The notes: generated from the letters alone by a model not told the origin. 64,000 nucleotides of DNA from Loigolactobacillus zhaoyuanensis (GCF_003946385.1 NZ_RHOE01000005.1:1-64000), one strand, 5' to 3'. Positions 42,335 to 50,890 are shown, counted from the stretch's first letter. Translations and numbers: made by a program.

Positions 42335-42669
42335 CCATGTTTCAACTTGGCGCACTTCGCCGTGCTATGTTTCTTGCGGCATGAACTTTGCCACAAGAAT
42401 AGACAACGTCCGTAGCATCAAAAGCTATTTGTGATTTTTACAAATAGCTCACTGTATTTACGGAGTAGTAGTTGAATGGACACCGTCTGTAACATCGGAA
42501 ATTTATTAGCGGGGCTTAGCTAATAAATAACCTTAATTGTGAAATAGGGCCATGTTTCAACTTGGTGTACTTTACCTTAGTTGAATGGACACCGCCTGTA
42601 ACATAGGAAATTTATTAGCGGGGTTTAGCTAATAAATAACCTTAATTGTGAAATAGGGAGGATACAAAA
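42335..42669 (+). ncRNA. Duplicated leader upstream of hom (candidate cis-regulatory RNA)
   Basis: No gene is convincing here. Module P (about 27 nt, CCATGTTTCAACTTGG...) occurs at 42335-42361 and 42550-42576. Module Q (81 nt, starting TAGTTGAATGGACACCG) occurs at 42469-42549 and 42578-42658 with three differences. The first copy has about 106 extra nt between P and Q; the second does not. Q contains a perfect 9-bp hairpin (TTTATTAGC/GCTAATAAA) and ends in CCTTAATTGTGAAATAGGG, which in the second copy runs into the hom ribosome binding site. P can pair with Q (CAACT/AGTTG, ATGTT/AACAT). No T-box consensus is present. Function unknown. Confidence 0.5.
42469..42658 (+). repeat. 81-bp direct repeat, 109-nt period, upstream of hom
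   Basis: 42469-42549 and 42578-42658 differ at only three positions. The 81-nt units end with the same TGAAATAGGG. Confidence 0.92.
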
Positions 42670-43947
42670 ATGCGACAAATAGGTATTGGTTTACTTGGTT
42701 TAGGCACTGTCGGTAGTGGCGTAGTTCGGCTATTACAAGATAATAAAGATAAAATTTCCGCGATCACCGGCCGTGAGTTGGTGATCAAACGAGTCGTGGT
42801 CCATGATCCAACCAAGAAGCGGACCGTTGAGTTGCCAGATATTCCTGTAACGACTGATATTGCCGATATGGTACAAGATGCAGCGGTACAAATCGTTGTT
42901 GAAGTCATGGGTACCATCGATCCAGCAGAAAGTTATATTGAACAATTATTACGTGCCGGCAAGCATGTTGTCACTGCCAATAAGGATCTAATTGCCCAAA
43001 AAGGGGCGCGGCTCGTTGATATTGCGCAACAGAAGCAGCGCGATCTAATGTATGAAGCTAGTGTTGCCGGTGGTATTCCAATTTTGCGCACAATCGTTAA
43101 CAGTTTTGCGGCGGATCAGATTTTAGAGGTCAGTGGGATTGTTAATGGCACGACTAATTATATTTTGACGCAAATGAATCAGAAAAAAGTTAGTTACGCA
43201 GCAGCTTTGAAATCAGCTCAGGAGTTAGGCTTTGCGGAAAGTGATCCAACTAATGATGTGGCTGGGATCGATGCCGCCTACAAAATGATTATTCTGACTC
43301 AGTTTGCTTTTGGGATGAATTTGACCTTAGCTGATATTGCGGTTGAGGGGATCGACAAGATTCGCTCAGAAGATATTGCACAGGCACAGAGTCTGGGCTA
43401 TACCATCAAATTAATTGGTGCTGCCAAACAAATTGACGGGGAAATCAACGTTTCGGTTGGGCCAGTGTTAGTGCCAAATGAAAATCCATTAGCGGCAGTG
43501 CAAAACGAAAATAATGCAGTGGTGGTTAAGGGTGCAGCGGTCGGCGAAACGATGTTCTATGGTCCTGGCGCGGGGGAACTACCAACCGCTAACAGTGTCC
43601 TTAGTGATATTATTTCGGTGACCAAGGATATTGGCATCGGCATCACTGGCAATACCTTTAACACCTATCGGCAAGGCGCGGCCTTAGCACCAGCAGATGC
43701 AGTCAAGTCAGCGTACTATTTTGCCCTAGAAATGCGCGATATTCCTGGTCAAATGCTGATGCTGACCAAAATAATGTCAGAGGTTAAAGCAAGTTTCAAA
43801 CAATTAAGCCAAACTTCTAATGATGGCGACTTTGCTCATGTGATCATGATCACTCATGAAATCAACTTGGCACAATTAAAAAAAATCACAACTGCGATTG
43901 CTAAGTTGGAGAGTATTAACGTGATTTCAACCTACAAAGTTCTGTAG
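42670..43947 (+). CDS. hom: Homoserine dehydrogenase
   Basis: A 425-residue enzyme reducing aspartate semialdehyde to homoserine, at the branch to threonine and methionine. GLGTVGSGVVRLL binds NAD(P); TANKDLIAQ carries the catalytic Lys; GGIPILRTIVNS, NGTTNYIL and EADPTNDV-like ESDPTNDVAGIDAAYK follow. The C-terminal 80 residues (DIPGQMLMLTKIM...VIMITHEI) are an ACT domain, for allosteric inhibition by an amino acid. GGGAGG lies 10 nt before ATG 42670. thrB follows after 147 nt. Confidence 0.97.
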   Translation: MRQIGIGLLGLGTVGSGVVRLLQDNKDKISAITGRELVIKRVVVHDPTKKRTVELPDIPVTTDIADMVQDAAVQIVVEVMGTIDPAESYIEQLLRAGKHVVTANKDLIAQKGARLVDIAQQKQRDLMYEASVAGGIPILRTIVNSFAADQILEVSGIVNGTTNYILTQMNQKKVSYAAALKSAQELGFAESDPTNDVAGIDAAYKMIILTQFAFGMNLTLADIAVEGIDKIRSEDIAQAQSLGYTIKLIGAAKQIDGEINVSVGPVLVPNENPLAAVQNENNAVVVKGAAVGETMFYGPGAGELPTANSVLSDIISVTKDIGIGITGNTFNTYRQGAALAPADAVKSAYYFALEMRDIPGQMLMLTKIMSEVKASFKQLSQTSNDGDFAHVIMITHEINLAQLKKITTAIAKLESINVISTYKVL

Positions 43948-44094
43948 TGCTTTCGTGTGCTTAGCTACGACTATAACAGATAATCAGCGCAATGGGAACT
44001 TACGTTTGCGTTCGAATAGGTGGTAGTCGTTAACGCGAATTATATTCGATTGCTAATCAATAACCAATTTATGAAGTAGAGGGGGAATCTAGTG

Positions 44095-44964
44095 ATGACA
44101 ACGATTCGAGTACCGGCAACAAGCGCTAATCTCGGTCCTGGATTTGATTCGATCGGCATTGCATTGGAACTATATTTAACGGTGACGATTGCTGAAACGC
44201 GAGCAGATTGGTTGATCGAACATGAAATGGGTGCGGATGTGCCTAGTGATGAACATAATCTCATTATTAAAACGGCGTTGGCGCTCATTCCTGATTTGGA
44301 ACCACACCGCTTGATCATGCGTTCAGAGATTCCATTGGCGCGGGGGTTAGGTAGTAGTTCATCGGCGATCATTGCGGGAATCGAATTAGCCAATCAGCTC
44401 GGTGATTTAGATTTAACCCAATATGATAAGTTGCAGATCGCAGTTAAATTAGAAGGGCATCCCGATAATGTGGCGCCCGCAATTTATGGTGGCTTCGTTA
44501 CAGCAACTTACGATGATGTAGAAGCGGACGCGATCAGTGCTCCATTTCCAGCGGCACGGGCGTTGACCTTCATTCCTGATGCGGAGTTATTGACCAGTGC
44601 CAGTCGAGCAATTTTACCAGAAAAAGTATCGCTGCGGGCGGCAGTGGCAACGAGTTCGGCGGCCAATGTATTGGTGGCGGCGGTATTACGCGGTGATCTG
44701 GAATTAGCTGGGCGGATGATGGAGCGCGATCAATTCCATGAAACTTATCGTGAAACGTTAGTCCCCCATCTGGAACAGATCCGTGATCGTGCTCGTGATG
44801 CCGGAGCGTGTGGCACATATCTAAGTGGTGCCGGGCCAACGGTGATCAGTATGGTACCGCCTGCAGAAGCAGAAGAGATCCTCGATGAGTTGCAACAATT
44901 GCCCCTAGCTGGTCATTGGCTCAATTTAGCGGTCGCACCAGCTGGTCTAATGGTTGAAGCTTAA
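44095..44964 (+). CDS. thrB: Homoserine kinase
   Basis: A 289-residue GHMP kinase that phosphorylates homoserine for threonine synthesis. RVPATSANLGPGFDSIGIAL is the N-terminal family motif, PLARGLGSSSSAI (Gly-Ser loop near residues 80-92) the ATP site, and GAGPTVISM the C-terminal motif. ATG 44095 has GGGGGA upstream; the GTG at 44092 is one codon earlier and would also work. thrC is not in the window. Confidence 0.96.
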   Translation: MTTIRVPATSANLGPGFDSIGIALELYLTVTIAETRADWLIEHEMGADVPSDEHNLIIKTALALIPDLEPHRLIMRSEIPLARGLGSSSSAIIAGIELANQLGDLDLTQYDKLQIAVKLEGHPDNVAPAIYGGFVTATYDDVEADAISAPFPAARALTFIPDAELLTSASRAILPEKVSLRAAVATSSAANVLVAAVLRGDLELAGRMMERDQFHETYRETLVPHLEQIRDRARDAGACGTYLSGAGPTVISMVPPAEAEEILDELQQLPLAGHWLNLAVAPAGLMVEA

Positions 44965-45033
44965 TAGCAAAAGTATTGTGGACAGCACCGACTTTTTTAT
45001 GTTGGCTATTTAATTGAAGATTAGAAATTAGTG

Positions 45034-45061
45034 AAAACCGTTGCGTAGCTGCGGTTTTTTT
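45034..45061 (+). terminator. Terminator before tRNA-Leu
   Basis: AAAACCG and CGGTTTT enclose an 11-nt loop and continue into T residues. It separates thrB from tRNA-Leu. Confidence 0.8.
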
Positions 45062-45086
45062 GCTAGAATGTAACAGTTGGTTATTT

Positions 45087-45171
45087 GCGGCTGTGGCGGA
45101 ATGGCAGACGCGCTAGATTAAGGATCTAGTGGGAAATTTTTCCCATGCTGGTTCAAGTCCAGTCAGCCGCA
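45087..45171 (+). tRNA. tRNA-Leu (anticodon AAG)
   Basis: The acceptor GCGGCTG pairs with CAGCCGC; the anticodon stem CTAGA/TCTAG encloses TTAAGGA, giving AAG; a long variable arm (TGGGAAATTTTTCCCA) marks a class II tRNA. CCA is not encoded. An A34 tRNA-Leu decoding CUU is known in lactobacilli. Confidence 0.95.
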
Positions 45172-45311
45172 TAAAATCACTTTTAAAACGTTGTTGTTGA
45201 AACCTTTAGCAGGTTTTGGCAATGACGTTTTTTTGTGGTCTTAGCGAGCGGTGATTGCGCTATAATAAGTGGGATAGCACAAAGGCATATAAAAGAAAGC
45301 AGGCCCCCAAT

Positions 45312-46064
45312 ATGACAGCAAAATCAACAATTGAACAGCAACTTGATCATCGAACAATTCGCGCCTTCACTAAACAGCCGGTGGCGCCAGCGATTATTGA
45401 ACAGTTGGTTTCTGTAGCGCGGCACACCGCGACCTCTAATTTCCAGCAAGCTTTCAGTGTGATCAGCGTGACTGATCCAGCCAAGAAGGAACAAATTGCA
45501 GCGATTGCGAAGCAGCCATATGTAGCGGCTAACGGACATTTATTTGTTTTTGTAGCTGATCAACATCGCGACCAACAGATCGGTGCGGAGATGGGCAAAA
45601 CAGAAAATCATTTAGGCGGCACGGATCGTTTTTTGCAGGCTTGGTCGGATACTACTTTGGCAGTACAAAACACCGAAGTTGCAGCGGAAAGTCTTGGCTT
45701 GGGGACCGTGATCCTCGGTAGCATTTTAAATGATACCCAGCAGTTGATCGATATTTTGGCACTACCGCAGCTTACCTTTCCTGTATTGGGCTTGGCGATC
45801 GGCTGGCCCGACCAGAAACCACAATTAAAACCACGCTTGCCTGAACGTTTCGTCCATTTTGAAAATACGTATCAGTTACCAGCACCATTGCGGCCACAGC
45901 TTGCTGAGTATGATGCTGTGGTGCATCAATATTATGACCTACGCGATACTAACCGGCGCGTTGATACGTTTACTAACCAAGTAAAAGCTCGACTCGCTTT
46001 GCAACCAGAAAAACGGGCAGAAATGTTGACGGTACTGCACCGACAGGGGTTCTTGTTGGAATAA
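45312..46064 (+). CDS. NADPH-dependent nitroreductase, NfsA/NfrA type
   Basis: A 250-residue flavoprotein. DHRTIRAFTKQPV is the N-terminal phosphate-binding motif for FMN, ARHTATSNFQQAFSVI and LGLGTVILGSILND bind the isoalloxazine, and PVLGLAIGWPDQKP is the substrate-loop motif of the FRP/NfsA family. It reduces nitroaromatics, quinones or flavin. ATG 45312 is preceded by AGCAGG; the longer in-frame ORF from 45255 has no binding site and lacks conserved residues. Confidence 0.88.
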   Translation: MTAKSTIEQQLDHRTIRAFTKQPVAPAIIEQLVSVARHTATSNFQQAFSVISVTDPAKKEQIAAIAKQPYVAANGHLFVFVADQHRDQQIGAEMGKTENHLGGTDRFLQAWSDTTLAVQNTEVAAESLGLGTVILGSILNDTQQLIDILALPQLTFPVLGLAIGWPDQKPQLKPRLPERFVHFENTYQLPAPLRPQLAEYDAVVHQYYDLRDTNRRVDTFTNQVKARLALQPEKRAEMLTVLHRQGFLLE

Positions 46065-46237
46065 TACAATAAACCAGCCACTCACTTGCTACTGATCAGT
46101 GATTTCGGCCCGCTTCGCTGCAATTAATTGACTAATACAGAGAAAACGTTAGAATAACTTAACCACTATATTTGAGCCGATTACTAGTAACTTGCAACGA
46201 AACCTGTTATGATGATTGCCCAAGGAGGCTGGTGCGA

Positions 46238-46468
46238 ATGACATTTTTATTAATTAAGATTTTCTGGAGCTTTAGTGCCTTTACATCCCTACTATTAGGT
46301 GTAGTGGGATTGGTTTTCCCGATCATCCCCGGTATTCCGTTTTTGATTTTAGCCTTGATCAGTATTGAAAAGCTATCACCACGATTTAAGCTGTGGTTAT
46401 TAAAAACAGGGCCAATGCGCTGGCTACAAGCTAAGCAGCCGAAGTTAGCTGGCTGGTTGATCAAATAA
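46238..46468 (+). CDS. DUF454/YbaN-family small membrane protein
   Basis: A 76-residue protein with one or two membrane helices. GVVGLVFPIIPGIPFLILAL is the conserved G-xxG-x(3)P-xxP-xxPFL pattern of the DUF454 (YbaN) family. The C-terminus is basic. It is shorter than the Gram-negative members. ATG 46238 has AAGGAGG upstream, 9 nt away; the longer in-frame ORF from 46172 is rejected. Function is unknown. Confidence 0.75.
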   Translation: MTFLLIKIFWSFSAFTSLLLGVVGLVFPIIPGIPFLILALISIEKLSPRFKLWLLKTGPMRWLQAKQPKLAGWLIK

Positions 46469-46566
46469 GTATACAGATTTTTTCGTGCGCCTTCCTTGTT
46501 AAAAAAATAAATAAAAGCCGCTTAGGCGTGATTTATAAAGACAATTGAATATTATAGTACCGCAAA

Positions 46567-46614
46567 CCAGCCGGCAACCTTAACGTAAAAGTTAGGTTTG
46601 ACGGCTGGTTTTTT
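46567..46614 (+). terminator. Strong terminator before levR
   Basis: CCAGCCG pairs with CGGCTGG, with an inner AACCTTAAC/GTTAGGTT stem, followed by six T residues. Confidence 0.93.
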
Positions 46615-46624
46615 AGCTACTCAT

Positions 46625-46652
46625 TTGCTTGTGTATCAATGTGTGATACACT
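46625..46652 (+). promoter_or_regulatory. levR promoter overlapped by a GTGTATCA palindrome
   Basis: TTGCTT (46625-46630) and TACACT (46647-46652) are 16 nt apart. Between and over them lies GTGTATCA-atgtg-TGATACAC (46631-46651), an 8-5-8 perfect inverted repeat. The half-site recurs near the sigma-54 promoter of the PTS operon, so an auto-regulatory site is likely. Confidence 0.6.
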
Positions 46653-46701
46653 AGAAATAGCGAGTGATGAGCGGTTAAGGCAGTAAAAAAGGAGCAAAAA
46701 A

Positions 46702-49539
46702 GTGAAACGAATTGAGCGAATCTATCAACGAGTGGTACAGCTTTCACAGCAATTGACAGCTGATGAGGTCGCGCAGGGAGCAGGCGTTACGACTAAGCAA
46801 TTGGTGGCTGATTTAGAAATCGTGCGGCCAAATGTGTCGAAGGCGTTGAACGATTTGGTGCGGACTGGTCAGTTGACTAAAATTGCTGGACGGCCAGTAC
46901 GTTATCTGACTGCTGAATTGGCGTTGCAAAAGCCAGCAACTACGACGGATATTGCACCACAACCTGCTATTGCCAAGAAAATGCAGCCAGCAGTTACTAT
47001 CCCGACTGACTTTTTTGATAAAATGATCGGCGCCCACAGCAGCTTGAAGAATCAAGTTGAGCAAGCCAAAGCGGCGATGCTCTATCCGCCCAAGGGGTTG
47101 AACACGCTGATCATTGGTCCGACTGGTTCGGGGAAAACTTTTTTCGTTCACGGAATGTATCAGTTTTCAACAGTTCATCAGATCATCGATACACAACAAC
47201 CGTTGATCACTTTTAATTGTGCTGATTATGCCCATAATCCTGAGTTACTGATGTCGCATTTATTTGGCTATACTAAGGGTGCGTTTACCGGTGCTAACGA
47301 GGATAAAGACGGCTTGATCCAGGAAGCAGAAGGCGGCATGCTCTTTTTGGATGAAGTTCATCGCCTGCCGCCAGAAGGCCAGGAAATGATTTTCTACTTC
47401 ATGGATCATGGGACCTACAGTCGCTTAGGAGAAACAGCCAAAACCCATCATGCCAATGTGCGTCTGGTTTGTGCGACAACGGAAAATCCGGAAAGTAGCT
47501 TGTTGGCTACTTTTGTCCGGCGAATTCCAGTGACGATTCAGCTGCCGTCGTTTAATCAGCGGCCCGCTAAGGAACGGCTGCAGTTGTTGCAGTCACTATT
47601 TTCCTTGGAAGCCAATCGGATCCATAAGCAGGTACAGATCAGCGAAGATGTGGTCAAAGCTTTGCTAGGCAGTGTTACTTACGGAAATGTGGGTCAGTTG
47701 AAGTCCAATATTCAGTTGGTCTGTGCGCAAGGCTTTTTGCGACATATGCAATCGGACGATTCGATCATGATCACGGCGGAAGATCTACCGGCTAGTATTC
47801 AATCTGGGATCGCCACGCTGGCTTCTAACCGCGATGATCTTGGAGAAGTGACTAAATTATTGGAGCCAGTAATGGTGATCGGTCCGGATCAGACCTCAGC
47901 TACATTGCAACAAGATGCTTATGAGTTGCCCTATAATCTGTACGAAATTATCGGTGACAAGGCAGCAATTCTTAAGTCAGAAGGCTTGGATCAGGAGCAT
48001 ATCAATAATTTCATCACCACCGATATTAATTTACATCTTAAATCTTTCTATCGTGAGTCGGCGATCGATGAACAGGCTGATAACAAGTTGGCTGAAATCG
48101 TTGATCAAGATATTATCGATTTGACTAAAGAAATTCAGGGTAAGGTGCAGCAGTTGTTAGGCTATACTTTTAAACAGAATTTCGTCTATGCGGTCAGTTT
48201 GCATATTAGTTCCTTCGTTAAACGACTGCAGTCAGGTAAGCTGGTGCGTAATATCAGTGAGGATCTGAAAGAAATGGTGGCCGACTATCCCAAGGAATTA
48301 GAAGCTGCGTATATGATCAAACAAGAATTAGAGACCCACTATAACGTACCGATTCCTAAATCGGAAGTTTACTATTTAACGATTTTGTTGGCGTCATTGC
48401 GCTCCGTCAAAGTAGCTGGCAAAGTCGGTGTTGTCGTGGCGGCACATGGTGGTAGTACCGCATCTTCAATGGTTCAGGTGGTCAATAAATTATTGTCAGC
48501 CAATAACTTATTAGCCTATGATATGCCGATCGAAATGAGCCCACAGACTGCCTATCAAGGTATTGTCGACCGAGTTCGCCAAGCAGATAACGGCAACGGG
48601 GTTATTTTATTAGTTGATATGGGCTCATTATCCACCTTTTCTCAGCGAATTTATAAGGAAACTGGGATCAAAGTAGAAACCATTGATATGGTGACGACGG
48701 CGATCGTACTTGAAGCAGTCCGAAAAACAGAGATGATCGATAATGACCTGAGCATTATTGCCCATGAGCTAAAGGAATTTCACGGTTACTCTAAAGTTAA
48801 TGTTGATACGCTACCAGCGGTTGAAGCATTGGCAGTAGACTCCGTCAAACAACAATTGCCGCGAGCAGTGGTGGCAATTTGTTCGACTGGTAAAGGAACT
48901 GCGGTACGGATCCAAAAAATGATCGAGCAACAATTGATCGATCAGCTGATCGACGATGTGACTGTGATCCCAATTTCAGTCGTTAATATGAAACAAACAT
49001 TGTATCAATTAAGTCAGGAATATCGGATCATAGCGACTACCGGCATCGTTAACCCGGACTTGAAAGTGCCATTTGTGGCGCTGGATCGTTTGATTCAGGA
49101 CGATGGTCATGATTTCTTTGAACGGGTGGTTGCGGAAATGGATCAAGATGATCTGCAGGCGACCACGCCTAATTTGACTAAAGAATTATGTGAGTCTTAT
49201 ATGAAAGATTACTTTCTTTATTTAAATCCACATAAGTTGATCGATATTCTGTGGCGATACGCTGAAACACTGAGCGATACACTAAAATTAAGCTTTACTG
49301 AGACTTTTCGGATCGGCTTAATTTTACATGTTGCTGGCGCGTTGGAACGGACTCTGTTACGGCAAACGGTTACTGCAGAACCGGCAGAACGGGCCTTGAT
49401 CACAAAGTCGCCTTACTATCACGGGATTCAAGCCAGTAACACACTTTTACAAGAACAATTGCAATTAACGTTGAATGACGACGAAATTTATTATGTTGAG
49501 CAACTTTTTGATACACAAGCTCAAAAAAGTGTTTCTTAA
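46702..49539 (+). CDS. levR: LevR/ManR-type sigma-54 activator with PTS regulation domains
   Basis: A 945-residue activator. Order of parts: N-terminal winged helix (1-70); AAA+ domain with Walker A GPTGSGKT (139-146), GAFTGA (193-198, contacts sigma-54) and LFLDEVHRLP; PRD1 with FVYAVSLHISSFV; an EIIA-mannose-like domain with VVAAHGG (His about 582); an EIIB-like domain; and PRD2 with RIGLILHVAGALERTL near the C-terminus. PTS phosphorylation of the His residues should set activity. GTG 46702 has GGAG upstream. It should activate the -24/-12 promoter just downstream. sigma-54 itself (rpoN) is not in the window. Confidence 0.94.
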   Translation: MKRIERIYQRVVQLSQQLTADEVAQGAGVTTKQLVADLEIVRPNVSKALNDLVRTGQLTKIAGRPVRYLTAELALQKPATTTDIAPQPAIAKKMQPAVTIPTDFFDKMIGAHSSLKNQVEQAKAAMLYPPKGLNTLIIGPTGSGKTFFVHGMYQFSTVHQIIDTQQPLITFNCADYAHNPELLMSHLFGYTKGAFTGANEDKDGLIQEAEGGMLFLDEVHRLPPEGQEMIFYFMDHGTYSRLGETAKTHHANVRLVCATTENPESSLLATFVRRIPVTIQLPSFNQRPAKERLQLLQSLFSLEANRIHKQVQISEDVVKALLGSVTYGNVGQLKSNIQLVCAQGFLRHMQSDDSIMITAEDLPASIQSGIATLASNRDDLGEVTKLLEPVMVIGPDQTSATLQQDAYELPYNLYEIIGDKAAILKSEGLDQEHINNFITTDINLHLKSFYRESAIDEQADNKLAEIVDQDIIDLTKEIQGKVQQLLGYTFKQNFVYAVSLHISSFVKRLQSGKLVRNISEDLKEMVADYPKELEAAYMIKQELETHYNVPIPKSEVYYLTILLASLRSVKVAGKVGVVVAAHGGSTASSMVQVVNKLLSANNLLAYDMPIEMSPQTAYQGIVDRVRQADNGNGVILLVDMGSLSTFSQRIYKETGIKVETIDMVTTAIVLEAVRKTEMIDNDLSIIAHELKEFHGYSKVNVDTLPAVEALAVDSVKQQLPRAVVAICSTGKGTAVRIQKMIEQQLIDQLIDDVTVIPISVVNMKQTLYQLSQEYRIIATTGIVNPDLKVPFVALDRLIQDDGHDFFERVVAEMDQDDLQATTPNLTKELCESYMKDYFLYLNPHKLIDILWRYAETLSDTLKLSFTETFRIGLILHVAGALERTLLRQTVTAEPAERALITKSPYYHGIQASNTLLQEQLQLTLNDDEIYYVEQLFDTQAQKSVS

Positions 49540-49548
49540 GTAAATATT

Positions 49549-49591
49549 AAGAAGCGATACACAGTTGATTATGTGTATCGCTTCTTTTTTT
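49549..49591 (+). terminator. levR terminator containing GATACACA sites
   Basis: AAGAAGCGATACACA and TGTGTATCGCTTCTT form a perfect 15-bp stem followed by T residues. The arms hold GATACACA (49556-49563) and its inverse (49572-49579), the same half-site as at 49628 and in the levR promoter, so this could also be an upstream activator site of the PTS promoter. Confidence 0.88.
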
Positions 49592-49640
49592 GTACGCTGA
49601 AAGCAAGCGGTATAGACATTTGTAAGCGATACACAAAAGT

Positions 49641-49656
49641 TGGCACGGTATTTGCT
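49641..49656 (+). promoter_or_regulatory. Sigma-54 (-24/-12) promoter of the mannose-class PTS
   Basis: TGGCAC-ggtat-TTGCT is an exact match to the -24/-12 consensus with the required 5-nt spacer. GATACACA at 49628-49635 sits 5 nt upstream. TGTAAGCG (49621-49628) resembles half a cre box. The LevR gene just upstream supplies the needed activator. Confidence 0.93.
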
Positions 49657-49740
49657 TATATATAAGTGTAAGCCTAAAGTATGAGTACTAGTGTCGTGCT
49701 GAGGTCTTATAGGCTAGTTTATAACTAGTTTGGAATAAAC

Positions 49741-49822
49741 GTGTTTTAAAAAGCGGATTTTGTGTCGGGCAGGTTTTAACAGCGACGCAGGTCAAAATCT
49801 AACTGCTTTTTCAAACATTCTG
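49741..49822 (+). repeat. GTGTTTTAAAAAGC imperfect hairpin in the PTS leader
   Basis: GTGTTTTAAAAAGC at the left pairs imperfectly with GCTTTTTCAAACA at the right, with a second region (GGATTTT with AAAATCT) inside. It resembles the hairpins at 12.9 kb and 22.0 kb. It lies in the untranslated leader right before the first PTS gene. Confidence 0.5.
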
Positions 49823-49833
49823 GAGGTGACAAT

Positions 49834-50232
49834 GTGATTGCAATCGTTGTTGCAAGCCACGGTAAGTTTTCTGAAGGTGTTGTTCAATCTTCAAGAATGA
49901 TTTTTGGGGATCAAGAAAAAGTGCGAGCGGTAACTTTCATGCCAAATGAAGGCCCTGAAGACTTGATGAAAAAGTTTAAGGACGTGCTGGCAACTTTTGA
50001 CGAAACAGATCAAGTACTGTTTTTAATCGATCTTTTCGGTGGATCACCATTTAACGCGGCGAGTCGAATTGTTGCTGAAAACTTAGATAAGTATGCGCTA
50101 ATTACAGGATTAAACTTGCCAATGCTTTTAGAAGCGTATACAGTTAGAGATAAGCCGGTTGCTGAAGTCGTTTCCCATCTTGAGGAAACGGCAAAGGCAG
50201 GAGTGCGACACTTGGAACTGACAGCGTTTTAG
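49834..50232 (+). CDS. PTS mannose-class EIIA component (stand-alone)
   Basis: A 132-residue EIIA with the phosphorylated His9 in VVASHGKFSEG and the FLIDLFGGSPFN motif. It is a paralogue of the IIA part of the EIIAB protein encoded downstream. GTG 49834 has TGGAGGTGA as a perfect binding site; the overlapping ATG stops at once. It is the first gene after the sigma-54 promoter. Confidence 0.92.
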   Translation: MIAIVVASHGKFSEGVVQSSRMIFGDQEKVRAVTFMPNEGPEDLMKKFKDVLATFDETDQVLFLIDLFGGSPFNAASRIVAENLDKYALITGLNLPMLLEAYTVRDKPVAEVVSHLEETAKAGVRHLELTAF

Positions 50233-50260
50233 GTAAGCCTTAGTGAAGGGACGATTAACG

Positions 50261-50764
50261 ATGACGATGGAGATTGTTTTAGCCCGCGTCGATAGTCGCC
50301 TATTACATGGACAAATTGCCACGGTCTGGGCCAAAAGTGTTAAACCAAATCGGATATTAATTGCCTCTGATACTGTTGCAAAGGATACACTGCGCAAAAT
50401 GCTGATCACCCAGGCTGCACCACCTGGGGTTCGCGCCAACGTTATTACCGTTGATAGGATGATTCGAATCTATCATGATCCGCGCTTTGATGTTTTTAAA
50501 ACGTTATTGTTGACGGAAACGGTAGAAGATATGGCGCGCTTGGTCGGCGGTGGCATTGACTTGACTAAAGTCGGCGTTGATGTCGGCAGCTTGGCCTTTT
50601 CTAGTGATATGAAGATGATCACCGATTCAGTTGCCATTGGTCAAGTGCAGGCGGACGCTATGCGTTATTTGCATAATACGGCTGGTTTAGAAGTTTACGC
50701 GCAAAAGGTGCCGGCAGATCGCAAGCAAAACTTGATCGATCTGCTACCAAAAAATGGTTTTTAG
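50261..50764 (+). CDS. PTS mannose/fructose-class EIIB component (stand-alone)
   Basis: A 167-residue EIIB with RVDSRLLHGQIAT and the active-site His at residue 16. ATG 50261 follows GAAGGGA; GTG 50243 would add six residues and lies in the binding site. It is similar to the IIB half of the downstream EIIAB protein, so EIIA and EIIB here look like a second, split copy. Confidence 0.9.
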   Translation: MTMEIVLARVDSRLLHGQIATVWAKSVKPNRILIASDTVAKDTLRKMLITQAAPPGVRANVITVDRMIRIYHDPRFDVFKTLLLTETVEDMARLVGGGIDLTKVGVDVGSLAFSSDMKMITDSVAIGQVQADAMRYLHNTAGLEVYAQKVPADRKQNLIDLLPKNGF

Positions 50765-50890
50765 GTGAAACTCAGGTGTGCACCTAGTTTCACTTTTAAA
50801 AATATTGACAGGGCTTTCCTGTCAAGGAGTAGTGGGTAACCGCTGCTTTTGCACTTATTATATTATTTTAATTTAGTAGGAGGTAAAAAG

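Noticed and set aside
42381-42434. Possible short peptide (MNFATRIDN...) in the first hom leader copy
   Set aside because: No ribosome binding site, no enrichment in Thr, Met or Ile codons, and it lies in the insert absent from the second copy.
42335-42669. T-box riboswitch before hom
   Set aside because: The conserved T-box sequence (AGGGUGGnACCGCG) and a terminator with a long T-tract are not present; GGACACCGCCTG is only a superficial likeness.
49621-49635. Perfect cre site at the PTS promoter
   Set aside because: TGTAAGCGATACACA matches the left half of the cre consensus but the right half is displaced by one base; it is better explained by the repeated GATACACA half-site.
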